A stretch of DNA of 64,000 nucleotides, from NCBI RefSeq assembly GCF_014196255.1, contig NZ_JACIDH010000006.1:62001-126000 (forward strand). The letters run 5' to 3'. The position numbers were made by a program, and so were the translations under genes. The notes beneath the pieces are model-generated. The model did no database searches. It was not told where the DNA came from and worked only from the letters and a program-made list of their open reading frames with translations. The stretch comes from Sphingomonas pseudosanguinis (lineage in GTDB: Bacteria > Pseudomonadota > Alphaproteobacteria > Sphingomonadales > Sphingomonadaceae). Numbering within the stretch: the first letter of the stretch is position 1; each line of letters opens with the position of its first letter. Positions 47,697 to 55,994 of this stretch are shown piece by piece.

Positions 47697-48691
47697 GCGC
47701 TCCGTACGCGGGCGATCAGCTGCTCGACATGCGCGATCGGCGTGTCGGGCAGGATGCCATGGCCCAGGTTGAAGATATGCGGCCGCTCGGCGAAGGCCGC
47801 CAGGATGCGATCGACCGCGCCGTCCAGCGCCTCGCCGCCGGCGATCAGTGCCAGCGGATCGAGATTGCCTTGTACCGGCAGACCCTTGGGCAAATAGGTG
47901 TCGGCCCAGACCGGATCGACCGTCTCGTCCAGCCCGACCGCGTCGACACCCGTTTCACGCGCATAAGCGGGCAGCTTGCCCCCGGCCCCCTTGGGGAAGC
48001 CGATCACCGGCACGCCCGGGCAACGCGCGCGGAAGCCATCGACGATCGCGGCATTGGGCGCGATCACCCAGCGCTCGAACTGTGCCGGCGACAGCGAACC
48101 CGCCCAGCTGTCGAACAGCTGCACCGCCTCGACGCCGTTGGCAACCTGTCCCGCCAGATAGTCGATGGTCATCTTAACGATCGCATCGATGATCGCCCCG
48201 AAGCCTTGCCCGTCGGCATAGGCGAAACGGCGCGTCTCGCCTTGGTCTTTGGACCCCTGCCCCGCCACCATATAGGTCGCGACCGTCCAGGGAGAGCCCG
48301 CAAAGCCCAGAAAGCTGGTCTGGGGCGGCAATTGCGCCTTCACCCCCGCCACGGTGGCATAGACGGGCTCGAGCCGCTCAGGGACGCGCTGAAGGGCATC
48401 CAGCGCATGATCGACCAGCGCCGGTGTCAGCCGTGGTCCCTCACCCGCGCCGAAGCTCAAATCCTGCCCCAATGCCCAGGGGACCATCAGGATGTCGGAG
48501 AACAGGATCGCGCCGTCAAAGCCGAACCGGCGGATCGGTTGCACCGTCACCTCGGCCGCAGCGACCGGATCGGTGGCGAGCGCCAGGAAGCCGCCCTTCT
48601 CCGCCCGCAGCGCGCGATACTCGGGCAGATAGCGTCCGGCCTGTCGCATGAGCCACATCGGTGGCGTCGCCTGCCGCTCACCCGACAGCAC
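47693..48691 (-). CDS. hemE: Uroporphyrinogen decarboxylase
   Basis: Converts uroporphyrinogen III to coproporphyrinogen III. The core has PPMWLMRQAGRYLPEYR, FSDILMVPWALGQ, GFAGSPWTVATYM, FDSWAGSLSP and FNLGHGILPDTP, all diagnostic. The earliest normal start is GTG at 48691, giving 332 residues and missing about eight residues (an I-Q-KPLL-A-V lead) that homologues have. The frame is open upstream to TAG at 48743 but offers only CTG codons (48700 and 48727, the latter after AAGGGGGG), so a CTG start is suspected. It is followed by hemJ. Confidence 0.93.
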   Translation of the reverse strand: MLSGERQATPPMWLMRQAGRYLPEYRALRAEKGGFLALATDPVAAAEVTVQPIRRFGFDGAILFSDILMVPWALGQDLSFGAGEGPRLTPALVDHALDALQRVPERLEPVYATVAGVKAQLPPQTSFLGFAGSPWTVATYMVAGQGSKDQGETRRFAYADGQGFGAIIDAIVKMTIDYLAGQVANGVEAVQLFDSWAGSLSPAQFERWVIAPNAAIVDGFRARCPGVPVIGFPKGAGGKLPAYARETGVDAVGLDETVDPVWADTYLPKGLPVQGNLDPLALIAGGEALDGAVDRILAAFAERPHIFNLGHGILPDTPIAHVEQLIARVRSA

Positions 48692-48745
48692 GGCGAGCAG
48701 GGGCTTTTGGATCGAGACGTCGGTCAGGAGACCCCCCTTCTTCTA

Positions 48746-49030
48746 TCTAAGAAGATTCTAAGAATGGATTGTTGAAGTGGTTGGCACGTTGGTTGTCGGG
48801 ATTATGCGGCTCTCCCCGATATGCCAACACGTTGACTCAAGGGGAATCGCCGATTCAACGGGATTCGGATTCATGACCCCCGTAACTCACAGGCTGTGGA
48901 AAAGAATCGCACCTGTGAGATTCATTGTGGACGAATCGGTCGTTATCCACCGGCCGCCAGCCGCTTGGCCGGTCGGCGAAGTTACGCTACCGATTCTTCC
49001 CATGTTATCCACAGAGTCATTCGGGCGGTC
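48746..49030. promoter_or_regulatory. Candidate chromosomal replication origin (oriC)
   Basis: The 285-base gap between hemE and ppsR. DnaA-box-like sites are TTATCCACA at 49005, TTATCCACC at 48943 and TGTGGAAAA at 48895. Eleven GANTC sites (CcrM methylation motif) start at 48754, 48834, 48844, 48852, 48862, 48868, 48904, 48919, 48933, 48992 and 49014, far above chance. An A/T-rich left part carries CTAAGAA twice (48747, 48758) and could unwind. An 8-bp inverted repeat CTCACAGG/CCTGTGAG (48886, 48912) spans one box. Position, boxes and GANTC density match alphaproteobacterial origins. Confidence 0.85.
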
Positions 49031-49849
49031 ATGACGACGCGGCTCCACCTGCATCTTTTGTCCGATTCCACCGGCGAGACGCTGGAGAACATCGCCAAGG
49101 CGGCGCTGGCGCAATATGACGATGTGGAAACCGTCCGGCATTTCTGGCCGATGGTCCGCACCGAGAGTCATCTGGAGCGCATCCTGCAGGAGATCGCGCA
49201 GAATCCGGGGCTGGTGATCTATACGCTGGTCAACCCGACCACCCGGCGGGTGCTGGAAAGCCGCTGCCACGCGCTGGGCCTGCCGACGGTGGCGCCGCTC
49301 GATCCGGTCAATGCCGCGCTGTCGGGGTTGCTGGGCGTCCAGGCCAAGATGCGCCCCGGTCGCCAGCACGTCCTGGACGCCGCCTATTTCGCGCGGGTCG
49401 ACGCGATCCAGTTCACCATCGCGCATGACGATGGGATCGCGTGGGAGGAATGGGAAGAGGCCGATATTGTGCTGGCCGGCGTCAGCCGTTCGTCCAAGAC
49501 GCCGACGTCGATCTATCTCGCCAATCGCGGCTACAAGACCGCCAACATTCCGATCGTGGTCGAAAGCCCGCCGCCGCCGTTCCTCTTCACGCTGAAAAGG
49601 CCGCTGGTCGTGGGACTGACCACCAGTGCCGACCGGCTGATCGCGATCCGGCGCAACCGGCTGCTCTCGCTCAACCAGGCGCCCGACACCGATTATGTCG
49701 AGCAGGAGGCGGTAAACCGCGAACTGACCTTCGCCAGGCGGATGTTCGCCGACAATGACTGGCCGGTGATCGACGTCACCCGCCGCTCCATCGAGGAGAC
49801 GGCGGCCGCGATCATCTCCCTCGTCAATCAACGAAAGTCCGACGCATGA
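49031..49849 (+). CDS. ppsR: PPDK/PEP synthase regulatory kinase-phosphorylase PpsR
   Basis: Bifunctional kinase and Pi-dependent phosphorylase of the DUF299 family that switches pyruvate phosphate dikinase or PEP synthase on and off. The 272-residue protein starts at ATG 49031 (MTTRLHLHLLSDSTGETLEN) and has the nucleotide motif GVSRSSKTPTSIYLA and KTANIPIV. This gene flanks oriC in many alphaproteobacteria. It overlaps maf by four bases. Confidence 0.94.
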   Translation: MTTRLHLHLLSDSTGETLENIAKAALAQYDDVETVRHFWPMVRTESHLERILQEIAQNPGLVIYTLVNPTTRRVLESRCHALGLPTVAPLDPVNAALSGLLGVQAKMRPGRQHVLDAAYFARVDAIQFTIAHDDGIAWEEWEEADIVLAGVSRSSKTPTSIYLANRGYKTANIPIVVESPPPPFLFTLKRPLVVGLTTSADRLIAIRRNRLLSLNQAPDTDYVEQEAVNRELTFARRMFADNDWPVIDVTRRSIEETAAAIISLVNQRKSDA

Positions 49850-50433
49850 TCATCCTCGCCTCGCAAAGCGCCTCGCGCCGGGCGATGCTCGACGCCGCGG
49901 GGGTCGCCTATGAAGCCCTGCCCGCGCGCGTCGATGAAGCGAGCGTCAAGGCGGCGATGGCGGGTTCGTCCCCGCGCGACCTGTCCGATGCGCTCGCCGA
50001 GATGAAGGCGGTGAAGGTGTCGGCCAATGCCGGGCCCGTCCCGGTGCTGGGTTCGGATTCGATCGTCGCGCTGAGTGACGGCACCTTGCTCGACAAGCCC
50101 GAGAGCCGCGAGGAGGCGGCCGAGCATCTGGCGCGGATGAGCGGCGGGAGCCACGAATTGTGGAGCGCCGCCGTCATCGCCGAACATGGCCGCCCCGTCT
50201 GGCGCCATGTCGAACGCGCGAAACTCCATGTCCGCCCGCTCTCGGGCGCCTTCATCGACCGCTATCTCGACCAGGAGTGGCCCGACATCGCGGGCTGTGT
50301 CGGCTGTTTCCGGATCGAGGGGCCGGGCGTTCAGCTCTTCTCGCGGATCGAGGGCAGCCATTTCACCATTCTCGGTATGCCGCTGCTGCCCGTGCTGGGC
50401 TATTTGCGCGAGCGCGGCTGGATGCCCGCCTGA
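49846..50433 (+). CDS. maf: Maf-family nucleotide pyrophosphatase
   Basis: Maf-type nucleotide pyrophosphatase, 195 residues, hydrolysing non-canonical or normal NTPs. The start is IILASQSASRRAML, the conserved SxSxRR motif, followed by LGSDSIVALSDG, KPESREEAAEHLARMSGGSHE and YLDQEWPDIAGCVGCFRIEG. Whether it belongs to the dTTP/UTP or 7-methyl-GTP group is not clear. It lies between ppsR and aroE. Confidence 0.92.
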   Translation: MIILASQSASRRAMLDAAGVAYEALPARVDEASVKAAMAGSSPRDLSDALAEMKAVKVSANAGPVPVLGSDSIVALSDGTLLDKPESREEAAEHLARMSGGSHELWSAAVIAEHGRPVWRHVERAKLHVRPLSGAFIDRYLDQEWPDIAGCVGCFRIEGPGVQLFSRIEGSHFTILGMPLLPVLGYLRERGWMPA

Positions 50434-50444
50434 CAGGAAATTCC

Positions 50445-51257
50445 ATGACCAAGCCCTATGCAGAGGTGATCGGCGACCCGATCAGCCATTCCAAATCGCC
50501 GCTCATCCACAATTTCTGGGCCGAGGCGCTGGGCCTCGACGTCGAATATCGCGCGGTCCACGTCACGCCCGAAGGGCTGGCCGCCTATTTTGCCGAGCGC
50601 AAGGCCGATCCCGACTGGCGCGGCTGCAACATCACCGTGCCGCACAAGGTAGAGGCGTTGGCGCATGTCGAGGATCGTGGCGATGTCCGCACCACGATCG
50701 GCGCGATCAACACCGTGATCCGCGCAGAGGACGGCGCGCTGGTCGGCACCAACACCGATGCGGCGGGATTCTATGCACCGCTCAGCGAGCTCGATCTGGC
50801 GGGGCAGCCGGTGACGGTGATCGGGGCAGGGGGCGCGGCGCGCGCGATCCTGTTCGCACTGTCGCGGATGGGCGTCGGCCCGGTGACCTTGTTCAACCGC
50901 AACGTGCTCAAGGGCGCGGCTTTGCTGTCGTCCTTCGGTCTGAAGGGACAGGCGCTGCCGATCGGCGCGGCGGTGCCGCCCTCGGCGCTGGTCGTCAACG
51001 CCACCAGCCTGGGGATGACCGGCCAGCCGCCGCTCGACCTCGACCTGTCGGCCTTGCCCGAGGACGCGGTGGTCTATGACATCGTCTATGCGCCGCTCGA
51101 AACCGGGTTGCTCGCGGCGGCGCGGGCGCGCGATCTCGACACGATCGACGGGCTGGAGATGCTGATCGGCCAGGCGGCGGTGGCGTTCGAGCTGTTCTTC
51201 GGTGCCGAACCGCCGCGCGACCGCGACGAGGACTTGCGGGCGCTGCTGCTCGGATGA
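50445..51257 (+). CDS. aroE: Shikimate dehydrogenase
   Basis: NADPH-dependent step of the shikimate pathway, 270 residues from ATG 50445 after ACAGGAAA. Motifs are IGDPISHSKSPLIHNFW, NITVPHKVEALAHV with the catalytic Lys, TNTDAAGFYAPL with Asp, and GAGGAARAILFALSRMG, the NADP-binding loop, then NATSLGMTGQPP. It overlaps coaE by four bases. Confidence 0.97.
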   Translation: MTKPYAEVIGDPISHSKSPLIHNFWAEALGLDVEYRAVHVTPEGLAAYFAERKADPDWRGCNITVPHKVEALAHVEDRGDVRTTIGAINTVIRAEDGALVGTNTDAAGFYAPLSELDLAGQPVTVIGAGGAARAILFALSRMGVGPVTLFNRNVLKGAALLSSFGLKGQALPIGAAVPPSALVVNATSLGMTGQPPLDLDLSALPEDAVVYDIVYAPLETGLLAAARARDLDTIDGLEMLIGQAAVAFELFFGAEPPRDRDEDLRALLLG

Positions 51258-51847
51258 TCGTGCTGGGGCTGACCGGCTCGATCGGGATGGGCAAGTCCAC
51301 CGTCGCGCAGATGTTCCGCGACGAAGGCGTGCCGGTGTTCGATGCCGATGCCTGTGTCCATGCGCTGCAAGGCCCCGGCGGCGCCCTGGTCGCAGCGATC
51401 GAATCGGCCTTTCCCGGCACCACCGATTCGGACGGGGTGAATCGCGCTGCGTTGGGCCGGGCGGTGCTGGGTGATGATTCGGCGATGCGGCGGCTGGAGG
51501 GAATCGTCCACCCGGCGGTCCAGGCCGCGCGCACCGCCTTCCTGCACGATCATGCCGATTCACCGCTGGTCGTCGTCGACGTGCCGCTGTTGTTCGAAAC
51601 GGGTGGTGACGAATCTGTGGATAAGGTGTTGGTCGTATCGGCAGACGCCGCCATGCAGGAGGCGCGGGTGTTGGCAAGATCGGGCATGACGCCCGAGAAA
51701 TTCGCCGCGATTCTCGCGCGTCAGCTGCCCGATGCGGAAAAGCGCGCGCGCGCCGATCATGTCATCGCGACCGACATTCCGCTGGCCGAGACAAAGCGCG
51801 CGGTGCGGCGGCTGATCACTTGCATGCGGGACTCCGAAGGCCGATAG
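51254..51847 (+). CDS. coaE: Dephospho-CoA kinase
   Basis: Final step of coenzyme A synthesis, 197 residues. The P-loop is GLTGSIGMGKSTVAQMF at the start, FDADACVHAL is the substrate site, and VVVDVPLLFETG is typical. A perfect DnaA box (TGTGGATAA, 51616-51624) lies inside the coding sequence. It overlaps aroE, and dnaQ begins 7 bases after its stop. Confidence 0.97.
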   Translation: MIVLGLTGSIGMGKSTVAQMFRDEGVPVFDADACVHALQGPGGALVAAIESAFPGTTDSDGVNRAALGRAVLGDDSAMRRLEGIVHPAVQAARTAFLHDHADSPLVVVDVPLLFETGGDESVDKVLVVSADAAMQEARVLARSGMTPEKFAAILARQLPDAEKRARADHVIATDIPLAETKRAVRRLITCMRDSEGR

Positions 51848-51854
51848 TCGGTGG

Positions 51855-52553
51855 ATGAGAGAGATCGTTTTCGACACCGAAACGACAGGGTTCAAATTTT
51901 CGGAAGGCGACCGGCTGGTCGAGATCGGTTGTGTCGAACTGGTCAACCGGGTCGAGACCGGGCGCACCTATCACGCCTATTTCAATCCCGAACGGTCGAT
52001 GCCCGCCGAGGCGCAGGCCGTCCACGGGCTGTCCGACGCGTTCCTGAAGGACAAGCCGGTCTTTGCGGCGGGCGTGGCCGAGTTTCTGGACTTTATCGGC
52101 GACGCGCCGCTGATCGCGCATAACGCGACCTTCGACTTCGGCTTCATCAATGGCGAGCTGGGCGCGCTGGGCTTTCCGCCTGTCTGCGAAAAGACCCGGA
52201 TGGTCGATACGCTGGCGATCGCGCGGCAGAAGCATCCCGGCGCCAAGCATACCCTCGACGCGCTGTGCTCGCGCTATGGCATCGATCGGTCGCACCGCGT
52301 GCTGCACGGCGCGCTGCTCGATGCGCAGCTGCTGGCGCAGGTCTATGTCGAGCTGATGGGCGGGCGGCAGATCGGCCTGGGTCTGCTTGCGGACGATGCG
52401 GGGCAGGGGACCGCGATGATCACCGTCACCCGCACCCCCGCCATCGTGCGCCCGCCCCGTGTTTTCCGCCCCAGCGACGCGGAACTTGCCGCGCATGCCG
52501 CGTTCTTAAAGGGGATCGCCGATCCGATTTGGGGGGCCGAGGCGTCCGGTTGA
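51855..52553 (+). CDS. dnaQ: DNA polymerase III epsilon subunit
   Basis: Proofreading 3'-5' exonuclease of the replicative polymerase, 232 residues. The DEDD residues are visible: VFDTETTGFKF (D, E), LIAHNATFDFGFING (D) and RSHRVLHGALLDAQLLAQVY (HxxxxxD). The C-terminus, which binds the alpha subunit, is the region after about residue 185. It follows coaE closely in the conserved origin-side order. Confidence 0.96.
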   Translation: MREIVFDTETTGFKFSEGDRLVEIGCVELVNRVETGRTYHAYFNPERSMPAEAQAVHGLSDAFLKDKPVFAAGVAEFLDFIGDAPLIAHNATFDFGFINGELGALGFPPVCEKTRMVDTLAIARQKHPGAKHTLDALCSRYGIDRSHRVLHGALLDAQLLAQVYVELMGGRQIGLGLLADDAGQGTAMITVTRTPAIVRPPRVFRPSDAELAAHAAFLKGIADPIWGAEASG

Positions 52554-52607
52554 CGCCACGGGACAGGCCAAAAGGACCGTCCCAGTCGAGTAGTTGAGGA
52601 GAAAGTG

Positions 52608-53198
52608 ATGGATATCCGGATTTCTGGTCATCAGGTCGAAACGGGCGACGCGCTGCGGACCCATGTGACGGACCGGCTTCAGGGTATCGCCGAGAAATAT
52701 TTCGCCCGTGCCATCTCGTCCGAGGTGACGTTCGGGACGGGTCCGCACGATGTCGGCTTCAAATGCGACATCGTGATGCATGTGACCCGCGGCCTTGTCC
52801 TGAAGGGGCGTCACGACGCGCAGGATGCGCATCTGTCCTTCGACGGTGCGGCCACCAAGATCGAAAAGCAGCTGCGCCGCTATTCCCGCCGCCTGAAGGA
52901 CCGCAATGCCGGTCAGGCGATCGAACTGGCCGAGGCGGGGGCCTATGATGCGGGCTATACGCTGTTCGCCGAACAGGTCGACGAAGACGAGGCGGGCGAT
53001 GCACCCCTGATCATCGCCGAGACCCGTGTGGATATTCCCGATGCCAGCGTGTCCGACGCGGTGATGATGCTCGATCTGCGCAATACCGCGGCCCTTTTGT
53101 TCAAGAATTCGGGCACCGGTTCGTACAACATGGTCTATCGCCGGGGCGACGGAACCATCGGTTGGGTTGAACCACAACGGGGCGGCTCCGAAGGATAA
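52608..53198 (+). CDS. hpf: Ribosome hibernation promoting factor (long form)
   Basis: Joins two 70S ribosomes into inactive 100S dimers in stationary phase. ATG 52608 follows AGGAG at six bases; a GTG at 52605 is an alternative. The 196-residue protein has the S30EA RNA-binding domain (MDIRISGHQVETGDALRTHV) and a long C-terminal domain (MMLDLRNTAALLFKNSGTGSYNMVYRR), so it is the long form. In many proteobacteria hpf lies after rpoN; here rpoN is not next to it, and ptsN follows after 68 bases. Confidence 0.93.
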   Translation: MDIRISGHQVETGDALRTHVTDRLQGIAEKYFARAISSEVTFGTGPHDVGFKCDIVMHVTRGLVLKGRHDAQDAHLSFDGAATKIEKQLRRYSRRLKDRNAGQAIELAEAGAYDAGYTLFAEQVDEDEAGDAPLIIAETRVDIPDASVSDAVMMLDLRNTAALLFKNSGTGSYNMVYRRGDGTIGWVEPQRGGSEG

Positions 53199-53266
53199 GC
53201 CCCTATCGTTCTCCCGCGCGGGCCGCTATTGGCGCGGCCTGCGCGGGGGCGCATCGGAAAACGAGC

Positions 53267-53734
53267 ATGAATGATTTCAGCGACCTGTTGCGCCACGATA
53301 CGGTGCTGGCCGGCGTTTCGGCGGCCAACAAGAAACTGCTGTTCCAGACCCTGGCGGCGGCGGCCGCCGGCCCGTCGGGGCAGGACGCCAAAGTCCTGAC
53401 CGATGTGCTGGTCGAGCGCGAGAAGCTGGGCTCGACCGGTTTCGGCGGCGGTGTCGCCATCCCGCATGGCAAGGTCGACGGGCTGACGCAGATCGTCGGC
53501 GTCTTCGTGCGCCTGGCGCAGCCGATCGATTTCCAGGCGGTCGACGACATGCCGGTCGACCTGGTCTTCGCGATGTTCTCGCCCGCCGATGCCGGCTCGG
53601 CGCATCTCAAAGCGCTGGCACGGGTGTCACGGCGGCTGCGCGACAAGGGCTTCGTCACCAAGCTGCGCGGGGCGGGATCGCCCGACGCGATCTGGGCGCT
53701 GCTGACCCAGGACGAGGCGCGTGACGCAGCCTGA
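53267..53734 (+). CDS. ptsN: PTS IIA-like nitrogen regulatory protein
   Basis: EIIA-Ntr protein of the nitrogen phosphotransferase system, 155 residues. The phosphorylated histidine is in GFGGGVAIPHGKVDG, the characteristic motif, and DLLRHDTVLAGV and VFVRLAQPIDFQAVDDMPVDLVFAMF are typical. It overlaps the thioesterase gene by 14 bases. PtsN senses PEP/glutamine status in relatives; the local partner genes are not present. Confidence 0.95.
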   Translation: MNDFSDLLRHDTVLAGVSAANKKLLFQTLAAAAAGPSGQDAKVLTDVLVEREKLGSTGFGGGVAIPHGKVDGLTQIVGVFVRLAQPIDFQAVDDMPVDLVFAMFSPADAGSAHLKALARVSRRLRDKGFVTKLRGAGSPDAIWALLTQDEARDAA

Positions 53735-54176
53735 GGGCGAGGCGGCGCATTTCCGGGCTCTTGAGACGCTCTACGCCCAGGCGCCGATCAATCGTCTGTT
53801 CGACTCGACGCTGGACATTCCCGAACCCGGCATCGCGCGTATCCGGTTTCGGGTGGATGAGCGCCATTATCACGCGGCGGGGGCGGCGCATGGCACGAGC
53901 TATTTCAAGATGCTCGACGATGCCGCCTTCTATGCCTGCAACAGCCTGGTCACCGATCGCTTCCTGCTGACCACCCAGTTCAACCTGTTGCTGACCCGCC
54001 CGATGAAGGCTGGCGCTGTGGTGGCCGAGGGCCGCTGGGTCAGCGGACGGCGGCGGGTGTTCGTCGCCGATGCGCGGCTGATCGATGCCAGCGGCGAGGA
54101 GGTCGCGCGCGGCACCGGCACCTTCATGCGCTCGCAGATCGCGCTGGCGGGTCTGCCCGGCTATCGGACCGTCTGA
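53721..54176 (+). CDS. Hotdog-fold PaaI-type thioesterase
   Basis: A 151-residue hotdog-fold protein, probably hydrolysing an acyl- or aryl-CoA thioester. It shows HYHAAGAAHGTSYFKMLDDAAFYACN, where the AHGT / D pair is the active-site helix of PaaI-like thioesterases, and LNLLLTRPMKAGAVVAEGRWV in the core. GTG 53721 is the start, inside the ptsN end. The substrate is unknown. Confidence 0.87.
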   Translation: MTQPEGEAAHFRALETLYAQAPINRLFDSTLDIPEPGIARIRFRVDERHYHAAGAAHGTSYFKMLDDAAFYACNSLVTDRFLLTTQFNLLLTRPMKAGAVVAEGRWVSGRRRVFVADARLIDASGEEVARGTGTFMRSQIALAGLPGYRTV

Positions 54177-54180
54177 GCCG

Positions 54181-54507
54181 ATGGACGGCCGCCTGCCGAG
54201 CCATATGCTGGTGACCGCGCTGCTCCGCCGGATGAACGACGGCGGCGGCATGGGCATGGTGCTGGCCAAGGGCGATGCGCAGGCCGGCGGCATCCTGATG
54301 GTCATCATCGGTGCCGACCGGCGCGAGCGGGTGTTGGAGCGTGGCATCGGACCCGATGGCCGGACGGCGCTGATTGATTCGACGCCTGCAAACGATGTCA
54401 TCGGCTATTGGCGACGCCGTCGCGCGCGCGATCCCGATCTGTGGGTGATCGAACTGGACGGCGCTGCGGCGGAACGCTTCGCCGCTGAAACGATCCTGCA
54501 ACATTGA
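54181..54507 (+). CDS. DUF1491-family protein
   Basis: A 108-residue soluble protein of the DUF1491 family, starting MDGRLPSHMLVTALLRRMNDGGG and ending YWRRRRARDPDLWVIELDG, the conserved core of the family. Function is unknown. ATG 54181 lies four bases past the thioesterase stop. In alphaproteobacteria it often lies near ptsN and cell-wall hydrolase genes, as here. Confidence 0.82.
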   Translation: MDGRLPSHMLVTALLRRMNDGGGMGMVLAKGDAQAGGILMVIIGADRRERVLERGIGPDGRTALIDSTPANDVIGYWRRRRARDPDLWVIELDGAAAERFAAETILQH

Positions 54508-54663
54508 CGAACGCGGCCGGATCGGCCACGAGCCCCCCATCTTAAGTTCGCGTTGTGCCGCGCTGGGTGCGATCCGGTCGGTTACGCAGTCGGGGGGAAG
54601 CCCGGACGAGCGCCTTTGGGCAATGCTCGGGTCCGTGATCCAACCGCATGTCTGTTTGAGTGA

Positions 54664-55320
54664 ATGACCGTTTTCAAGCGAGTCGCGGCGTCTGCGGCCA
54701 TGGCTCTTTCCCTGGCGGGTCTTCTCGCCACCAGCACGCCCAGCCTTGCGACCAACATCGCCGGCGCTGCTGCCACCACGCCAGTCAGTGCGATGACTGT
54801 TTCCGGGATCAACGCCGCCGAATTGGCGATGGTTCCCCAGAGCGCCCGGGCCACCATGTCCGCGCTTCCCGATTTTTCCCAGGTTTCTGAAAGTGATGAG
54901 GACAGCGAATATGCGTCGCTGGCCGAAGCCGTCGCCGACCAGGACGACATCGCGTCGAGCGAAGAGCTCCGCTGTCTCGCTGGTGCGATCTATTTCGAAT
55001 CCCAGGGTGAACCGCTCACCGGCCAGCTTGCCGTCGCGCAGGTGATCCTGAACCGCACCAAGTCGGGCCGCTTCCCGACCGGCGTGTGCGACGTCATCAA
55101 GCAGCGCGGCCAATTCAGCTTCGTGCGCCGCGGTGAAATTCCCTCGATCAGTCCGTCGCGCAGCGCCTATCGCACCGCCGTCGCGGTCGCCAAGGTCGCG
55201 CTGGCCCAGGCCTGGGACGGTCCGGCCGGCAAGGCGCTGTTCTTCAACACGCCCGGCAACCGCCCCGGCGTGCGCGTCCAGAAGGTCGCGGCGATCGGCA
55301 ACCACATCTTCTATCGCTGA
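54664..55320 (+). CDS. SleB-like cell wall hydrolase
   Basis: Exported lytic enzyme of 218 residues. A signal peptide (MTVFKRVAASAAMALSLAGLL) is followed by a long linker and the Hydrolase_2 (SleB) domain from about residue 100: ELRCLAGAIYFESQGEPLTGQLAVAQVILNR (split by ordinary residues) with the catalytic-type Glu, and VCDVIKQRGQFSFV. Muramidase or amidase action on peptidoglycan is expected. It is a single gene after a spacer of about 155 bases. Confidence 0.88.
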   Translation: MTVFKRVAASAAMALSLAGLLATSTPSLATNIAGAAATTPVSAMTVSGINAAELAMVPQSARATMSALPDFSQVSESDEDSEYASLAEAVADQDDIASSEELRCLAGAIYFESQGEPLTGQLAVAQVILNRTKSGRFPTGVCDVIKQRGQFSFVRRGEIPSISPSRSAYRTAVAVAKVALAQAWDGPAGKALFFNTPGNRPGVRVQKVAAIGNHIFYR

Positions 55321-55383
55321 GACGAACGGTCCCGCTTGCGGCGGGGCTTTGCCTTTGTTCGTCAAATGTTCTAAGCGGGTGGC

Positions 55384-55872
55384 ATGTTGGACATGCCGCC
55401 CGCTTCGTGTGTCGAGGACCCCGGCTCACCGCTCTGCGCCGCCGATGTCGCGCGCGGGGTCACCCGGATGCTGCTCCGCCACGATCTGATCACCATTCCC
55501 GAGGTCCCGTTGGAGGGCGGCCGCCGCGCCGACCTGATGGCGCTGGACGCACGCGGCAATGTCGTGGTGGTCGAGATCAAGGTGTCGCGCGCCGACATGC
55601 TGGGCGACGGCAAATGGCCCGACTATCTGGCGCACTGCGACCGCTTCTATTGGGCGGTGCCGGCGGGGTTCGACTGGACGCCGCTCGAAAGCGCGGCCTT
55701 CCTGCCGGAACGGACCGGGATCATCGTCGCCGACCGCTATGACGCCGCGATCGTGCGTGAGGCGCATAGCGTACCGCTGCCGGCGCATGTGCGGAAGAAG
55801 GCGACGCTGAACTTCGCGCGCAGGGCCGGGCGGCGGATGATCGGGCTGGCCGATCCGGATGCGGGGATGTGA
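55384..55872 (+). CDS. mmcB: MmcB-family DNA repair protein
   Basis: A 162-residue PD-(D/E)xK-type nuclease-like protein, known in Caulobacter as MmcB and linked to mutasome-associated DNA damage response. The nuclease core is RADLMALDARGNVVVVEIKVS, with D, E and K in the right order, and WPDYLAHCDRFYWAVP follows. The start at 55384 gives MLDMPPASCVED. It is convergent with the GH30 gene, with a family A repeat between. Confidence 0.85.
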   Translation: MLDMPPASCVEDPGSPLCAADVARGVTRMLLRHDLITIPEVPLEGGRRADLMALDARGNVVVVEIKVSRADMLGDGKWPDYLAHCDRFYWAVPAGFDWTPLESAAFLPERTGIIVADRYDAAIVREAHSVPLPAHVRKKATLNFARRAGRRMIGLADPDAGM

Positions 55873-55896
55873 CCGATTTGGGCCAGGGATTCCCTT

Positions 55897-55984
55897 GGCC
55901 TTCGACTTCGCTCAGGCTGAACGGGGGTTGGGGAAGGGGGGCTTGATACCCCCGTCCGTTCAGCCTGAGCGAAGTCGAAGGCCA
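55897..55984. repeat. Palindromic repeat family A, copy 5
   Basis: Arms GGCCTTCGACTTCGCTCAGG and CCTGAGCGAAGTCGAAGGCC, nearly perfect, with about 48 bases between. It lies between the convergent mmcB and GH30 genes. Confidence 0.85.
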
Positions 55985-55994
55985 CGCCCCACCC

